From positions 1 through 7,169 of the forward strand of contig NZ_JBNATX010000059.1 of NCBI RefSeq assembly GCF_049701115.1: a DNA stretch of 7,169 bases, written 5' to 3'. Made by a program: the position numbers and the translations under genes. The stretch is from Thermoanaerobacter sp049701115. Its GTDB lineage: Bacteria; Bacillota; Thermoanaerobacteria; Thermoanaerobacterales; Thermoanaerobacteraceae. Positions 4,894 through 7,169 of this stretch are shown here, piece after piece. The notes beneath the pieces are model-generated. The model was not told the origin of the DNA, ran no database searches, and saw only the letters and a list, made by a program, of their open reading frames with translations. Position 1 is the stretch's first letter, and the number at the start of each line of letters is the position of its first letter.

Positions 4894-5824
4894 ACTTTCC
4901 CTTAACTCTGTACTTATTTAAAGAAGCAGGTATTACAATGGTTTCCCCTGCCTTTACTATTTTCGTGCCTTTCTCCCATTCTACTTCTAATGTACCTTCC
5001 ACCAGAGTTAAAGCTTCGAAGCCGTTAGGAGTCTCAAATTCCATTTGCCCATCTAAATGAACTATATACACATTAAAATACTGTGACTCGACCGCTTTTG
5101 CAATATTACCTCCCTCCACTTTTTCAAATACAGGCACTATTTTGTCGGATTTTAACTCAAAATTTATCACATCTAATGCCTTTTCTATGTGAAGTTCTCT
5201 TTTCCTCCCTTTATCATCTACCCTGTTGTAGTCATAGACTCTATAAGTAAGATCAGAGTTTTGCTGGATTTCACATATTAAAATACCCTCACCTATTGCA
5301 TGAACCATTCCAGCAGGAATGTATACCACATCTCCTGCCTCTACCTCTATCTCATTTAAACACTCCTCCAGTCTTTCTTCCTTTAAAAGCCTTACAAACT
5401 CATCTTTTGTGGTACCTTCTTTGAGACCACATATCAGTTTTGCACCTGGTTTCGCATCTATTATGTACCACATTTCTGTTTTCCCTAAATCGCCATTCTC
5501 ATGTTTGTAGGCATATTCATCATCTGGATGAACCTGAACGGATAATTTATCCTGTGCATCTATTATTTTTATAAGAAGAGGAAACCTTTCATATTTTTTC
5601 CCTTTTCCATAAAGACTTTCAGCGAATTCTGAGGCTATTTCACTTATCTTCTTTCCATCAAAATTTCCTCCATCGATCACACTAACTGCCGTCCTGTTAT
5701 CGGATACCGTCCAAAGTTCTCCTATTTTTTTGTTTTCCGGAATGTCAAATCCAAACTTCTCCTTTAAAGCAGTTCCTCCCCATATTCTTTCCATGAATAT
5801 TGGCTTAAACTTAAGAGGTTCCAT
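4865..5824 (-). CDS. manA: Mannose-6-phosphate isomerase, class I (Bacillus type)
   Basis: A 319-residue zinc-dependent cupin enzyme interconverting mannose-6-phosphate and fructose-6-phosphate in the cytoplasm, of the short form usual in Firmicutes (about 315 residues). Visible landmarks: the N-terminal FKPIFMERIWGGTAL; SVQVHPDDEYA with zinc ligands Q97 and H99; GKTEMWYI with E117; YIPAGMVHAIGEG with H175; and LTYRVYDYNR with catalytic-region R195. The C-terminal half (about 235-319) is a second cupin ending in GETIVIPASLNKYRV. The ATG at 5824 follows the ribosome site AAAGGAGAGG. It lies 51 nt downstream of deoD with a hairpin between them, and overlaps the DUF72 gene tail-to-tail by 29 bp. 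No separate promoter stands out, so transcription may come through from deoD. It feeds mannose into glycolysis or supplies mannose-6-phosphate for glycan precursors; the window does not show which. Confidence 0.93.
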   Translation of the reverse strand: MEPLKFKPIFMERIWGGTALKEKFGFDIPENKKIGELWTVSDNRTAVSVIDGGNFDGKKISEIASEFAESLYGKGKKYERFPLLIKIIDAQDKLSVQVHPDDEYAYKHENGDLGKTEMWYIIDAKPGAKLICGLKEGTTKDEFVRLLKEERLEECLNEIEVEAGDVVYIPAGMVHAIGEGILICEIQQNSDLTYRVYDYNRVDDKGRKRELHIEKALDVINFELKSDKIVPVFEKVEGGNIAKAVESQYFNVYIVHLDGQMEFETPNGFEALTLVEGTLEVEWEKGTKIVKAGETIVIPASLNKYRVKGKSKFLKANVP

Positions 5825-5848
5825 AAAGTTCCTCTCCTTTCTTTAAAT

Positions 5849-5873
5849 AAAGTGGCATGTAGTATGCCACTTT
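5849..5873 (-). terminator. Hairpin between deoD and manA (terminator or processing stem)
   Basis: On the minus strand AAAGTGGCAT (5873-5864), loop ACTAC, ATGCCACTTT (5858-5849): a perfect 10-bp stem 2 nt after the deoD stop. Only ATTT follows, so the U-tract is poor. It may be a leaky terminator that reduces manA expression, or an mRNA-stabilising 3' structure. Confidence 0.6.
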
Positions 5874-5875
5874 TA

Positions 5876-6574
5876 TCATACAATCTCTAGAGCGATTTTC
5901 ACCATATCCATGAAACTTTTCTGCCTTTCTTCGGCAGAAGTTGCTTCTCCTGTAACCAAGCTGTCGCTTACAGTAAGTATAGTAAGAGCATCAACTCCAT
6001 ATTTGGCGGCTAATGTATAAAGTGCTGCTGTCTCCATTTCTACAGCTAATACTCCAAATTTTGCCCAAAGCCTCCAGCTATCAGGATCGTCATGGTAGAA
6101 AGTATCTGTAGTAAATACATTCCCAACCTTTGGCTCTATTCCCATCTCAATAGCCTTATCGTAAGCTTTTTTCAATAGTCTAAAGCTTGCCGTGGGAGCG
6201 TAGTCCATTCCATTAAAACGTATCTTATTTATACCAGAGTCAGTGGAAGCACTCATAGCGATTACAATATCTCTTATTTTTATATCTGGCTGTAATGAAC
6301 CGCATGTACCTATTCTTATCAAGTTTTTCGCGCCATAACTCGTTATTAATTCATTCACATAAATTGATATGGAAGGTACTCCCATTCCTGTCCCTTGTAC
6401 TGAAACTCTTTTCCCTTTATAATATCCAGTAAAGCCATACATTCCCCTTACTTCATTGTAACACTTTGCATCTTCTAGCAAATTTTCTGCTATGTACTTA
6501 GCTCTCAAAGGATCTCCCGGAAGTAATACTGTTTCAGCAATGTCTCCTTCTTTTGCACCAATATGTATGCTCAA
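5876..6574 (-). CDS. deoD: Purine-nucleoside phosphorylase, DeoD type
   Basis: A 232-residue enzyme of the hexameric, broad-specificity DeoD class, which cleaves purine (deoxy)nucleosides with phosphate to free base and (deoxy)ribose-1-phosphate for purine salvage. Residues match E. coli DeoD almost number for number: H4; G20 and R24 in LLPGDPLRAKYIAE; R43; R87 in RIGTCGS (87-93), for phosphate; VEMET with M180 and E181, for ribose; and SDS with catalytic D204 plus R217. The start is TTG at 6574, placed by GGAGG (6586-6582) 7 nt upstream and by the fit of H4. An ATG five bases upstream opens only ATG-AAT-TGA and is not the start. The gene follows rnpB on the same strand and precedes manA, with a hairpin directly after its stop. 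Confidence 0.95.
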   Translation of the reverse strand: MSIHIGAKEGDIAETVLLPGDPLRAKYIAENLLEDAKCYNEVRGMYGFTGYYKGKRVSVQGTGMGVPSISIYVNELITSYGAKNLIRIGTCGSLQPDIKIRDIVIAMSASTDSGINKIRFNGMDYAPTASFRLLKKAYDKAIEMGIEPKVGNVFTTDTFYHDDPDSWRLWAKFGVLAVEMETAALYTLAAKYGVDALTILTVSDSLVTGEATSAEERQKSFMDMVKIALEIV

Positions 6575-6581
6575 TTCATTT

Positions 6582-6586
6582 CCTCC
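6582..6586 (-). promoter_or_regulatory. Ribosome-binding site deciding the TTG start of deoD
   Basis: On the minus strand GAGGAGG is followed by AAATGAA and then TTG. GGAGG to TTG is 7 nt, ideal. The intervening ATG is only 2 nt from the site and hits TGA after one codon. Confidence 0.75.
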
Positions 6587-6610
6587 TCTCTACAAAATTC
6601 GCTAAATATA

Positions 6611-6639
6611 ATATTAACAAAAAAAATTTTTTAAATCAA
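6611..6639 (-). promoter_or_regulatory. Possible promoter of deoD
   Basis: On the minus strand TTGATT (6639-6634), a 17-bp spacer made largely of a T6/A8 tract, and TAATAT (6616-6611). The -10 is the same unusual hexamer as in the rnpB promoter. It lies directly after the rnpB terminator T-run. Moderate match only; TATTAT with a longer spacer is an alternative. Confidence 0.4.
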
Positions 6640-6641
6640 AT

Positions 6642-6661
6642 AAAAAAATCCCTTTTCGGGA
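6642..6661 (-). terminator. Probable terminator of rnpB
   Basis: On the minus strand TCCC (6661-6658), loop GAAAA, GGGA (6652-6649), then seven Ts (6648-6642). The stem is short (4 bp) but its position, 15 nt after the mature RNase P RNA end, and the long T-run support termination. Confidence 0.6.
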
Positions 6662-6676
6662 AAACAAAATCTTACA

Positions 6677-7037
6677 GCATGTGAGCAAGTCCGTAAGCCG
6701 AGTTCTGTTTTAGATGGCCATCTATCTAGGGTATCAGTTGCCTGATACCTCCAGCGGCTTAACCCGAGGGAAACGGCGGGCCACCTACTCCCTCCTATTT
6801 GCCTTGCTCCGGGTGGGGTTTACCTAGCCAGCCGGTCGCCCGACTGCTGGTGCGCTCTTACCGCACCGTTGCACCCTTGCCCAACGCCTTTTAAAGCGTC
6901 AGGCGGTCTGCATTTCTGTGGCACTTTCCTTGGAGTCGCCTCCACCGGGTATTACCCGGCACCCTGCCCTGTGGAGCTCGGACTTTCCTCGTGCAAGGCA
7001 TTTACCTCGCACGCGGCCATCCGACTTACTCACATGC
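6677..7037 (-). ncRNA. rnpB: RNase P RNA (bacterial type A)
   Basis: The catalytic RNA of RNase P, which removes 5' leaders from pre-tRNAs such as the two in this window. On the minus strand the ends form a 15-bp P1 helix (7037-7023 with 6691-6677, one G-U pair). Universal core segments follow: GAGGAAAGTCCGAGCTCC, CAGGGCAGGGTGCC, GGTGCGGTAAGAGCGCACC (P12 region), CCACCCGGAGCAAGGCAAAT, and near the 3' end ACAGAACTCGGCTTA. A GGT at 6785-6783, in a context matching the E. coli P15 loop, would pair with the tRNA CCA end. The 361-nt length and resemblance to E. coli in the P12-P17 part support type A rather than the Bacillus type B. Exact ends are set from P1 pairing, so they may be off by a few bases. 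Confidence 0.95.
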
Positions 7038-7039
7038 AT

Positions 7040-7073
7040 ATATATCATTTTTCTATATCAGCCAATGATATAT
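7040..7073. repeat. 10-bp inverted repeat between the rnpB -10 and P1
   Basis: ATATATCATT (7040-7049) is an exact reverse complement of AATGATATAT (7064-7073), with a 14-bp spacer. The right arm overlaps the predicted -10. Both arms are pure AT-rich sequence, so chance is possible; an operator or a longer precursor hairpin are alternatives. Confidence 0.45.
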
Positions 7074-7098
7074 TAACACAGTATTTTCATATTGTCAA
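7070..7098 (-). promoter_or_regulatory. Promoter of rnpB
   Basis: On the minus strand, a perfect -35 TTGACA (7098-7093), a 17-bp spacer and -10 TAATAT (7075-7070). The start would be near 7063, some 26 nt before P1, implying 5' processing unless a closer promoter is used. A second TTGACA at 7126-7121 has no matching -10. Confidence 0.65.
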
Positions 7099-7169
7099 GC
7101 CCCGTTCAAAGGCAGGTCTGTGTCAAGATTTTGTAGGTAAAAAATTTTTATAACTGACCTCACCGTTAA
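7099..7169. other. Right-edge non-coding region, unassigned
   Basis: No supported gene. It holds a lone TTGACA (minus, 7126-7121) and an A6T5 stretch (7139-7149). The minus-strand order GGTGAGGTCAGTTATAAAAATTTTTT could be the tail of an upstream gene or its terminator, but the other half lies outside the window. Confidence 0.3.

Noticed and set aside
5319..5510. 63-codon plus-strand open frame
   Set aside because: Antisense to the zinc-binding part of manA; Ser/Phe-rich low-complexity translation typical of a shadow.
7121..7126. Second TTGACA upstream of rnpB as another promoter
   Set aside because: Seventeen bases downstream is GGGGCT, with no -10-like hexamer at 16-19 bp spacing.
6869..7153. 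94-codon plus-strand open frame with many Cys, His and Pro residues
   Set aside because: It runs antisense through the RNase P RNA and its promoter, has no convincing ribosome site and no recognisable protein features.

Overview
The window reads as chromosomal core sequence from a low-GC, thermophilic Firmicute of the Thermoanaerobacter/Caldanaerobacter type. This is inferred from the AT-rich, lysine- and glutamate-rich genes with strong GGAGG ribosome sites, the textbook TTGNNN-17-TATAAT promoters, the clostridial (type A) RNase P RNA, the Thermus-like aminopropyltransferase, and the group IIC-type intron end. No database search was possible, so the genus is a guess.

Layout from right to left (nearly everything is on the minus strand): rnpB (RNase P RNA, 7037-6677) with its promoter and terminator; deoD (purine-nucleoside phosphorylase, 6574-5876, TTG start); an intergenic hairpin; manA (mannose-6-phosphate isomerase, 5824-4865). 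manA converges with and overlaps by 29 bp the only plus-strand gene, a DUF72/YecE-family protein (4144-4893). Then come tRNA-Val(GAC) (4010-3934) with promoter and terminator; a SpeE-type aminopropyltransferase (3789-2926, TTG start, stop codon inside its terminator hairpin); a GH18-family lipoprotein (2784-1699) whose ribosome site lies in a 12-bp inverted repeat; a PepV-type M20 dipeptidase (1627-233) with its own promoter; tRNA-Val(CAC) (182-106) with promoter and terminator; and, at the left edge, the first 55 nt of a group II intron inserted just past that tRNA terminator.

The genes are mostly single-gene transcription units, each with a recognisable promoter, rather than one functional operon. 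They cover tRNA supply and maturation (two valine tRNAs and RNase P), purine salvage, mannose/fructose-6-phosphate interconversion, polyamine synthesis, peptide degradation and probable cell-wall glycan hydrolysis. The two valine tRNAs cover GUG and GUU/GUC codons and share an identical 18-bp promoter core.

No CRISPR array, phage gene, toxin-antitoxin pair or defence cluster is visible. The least ordinary items are the intron-terminator junction at the left edge, the hairpin around the GH18 ribosome site, the terminator that contains a stop codon, and operator-like inverted repeats near the rnpB and DUF72 promoters.
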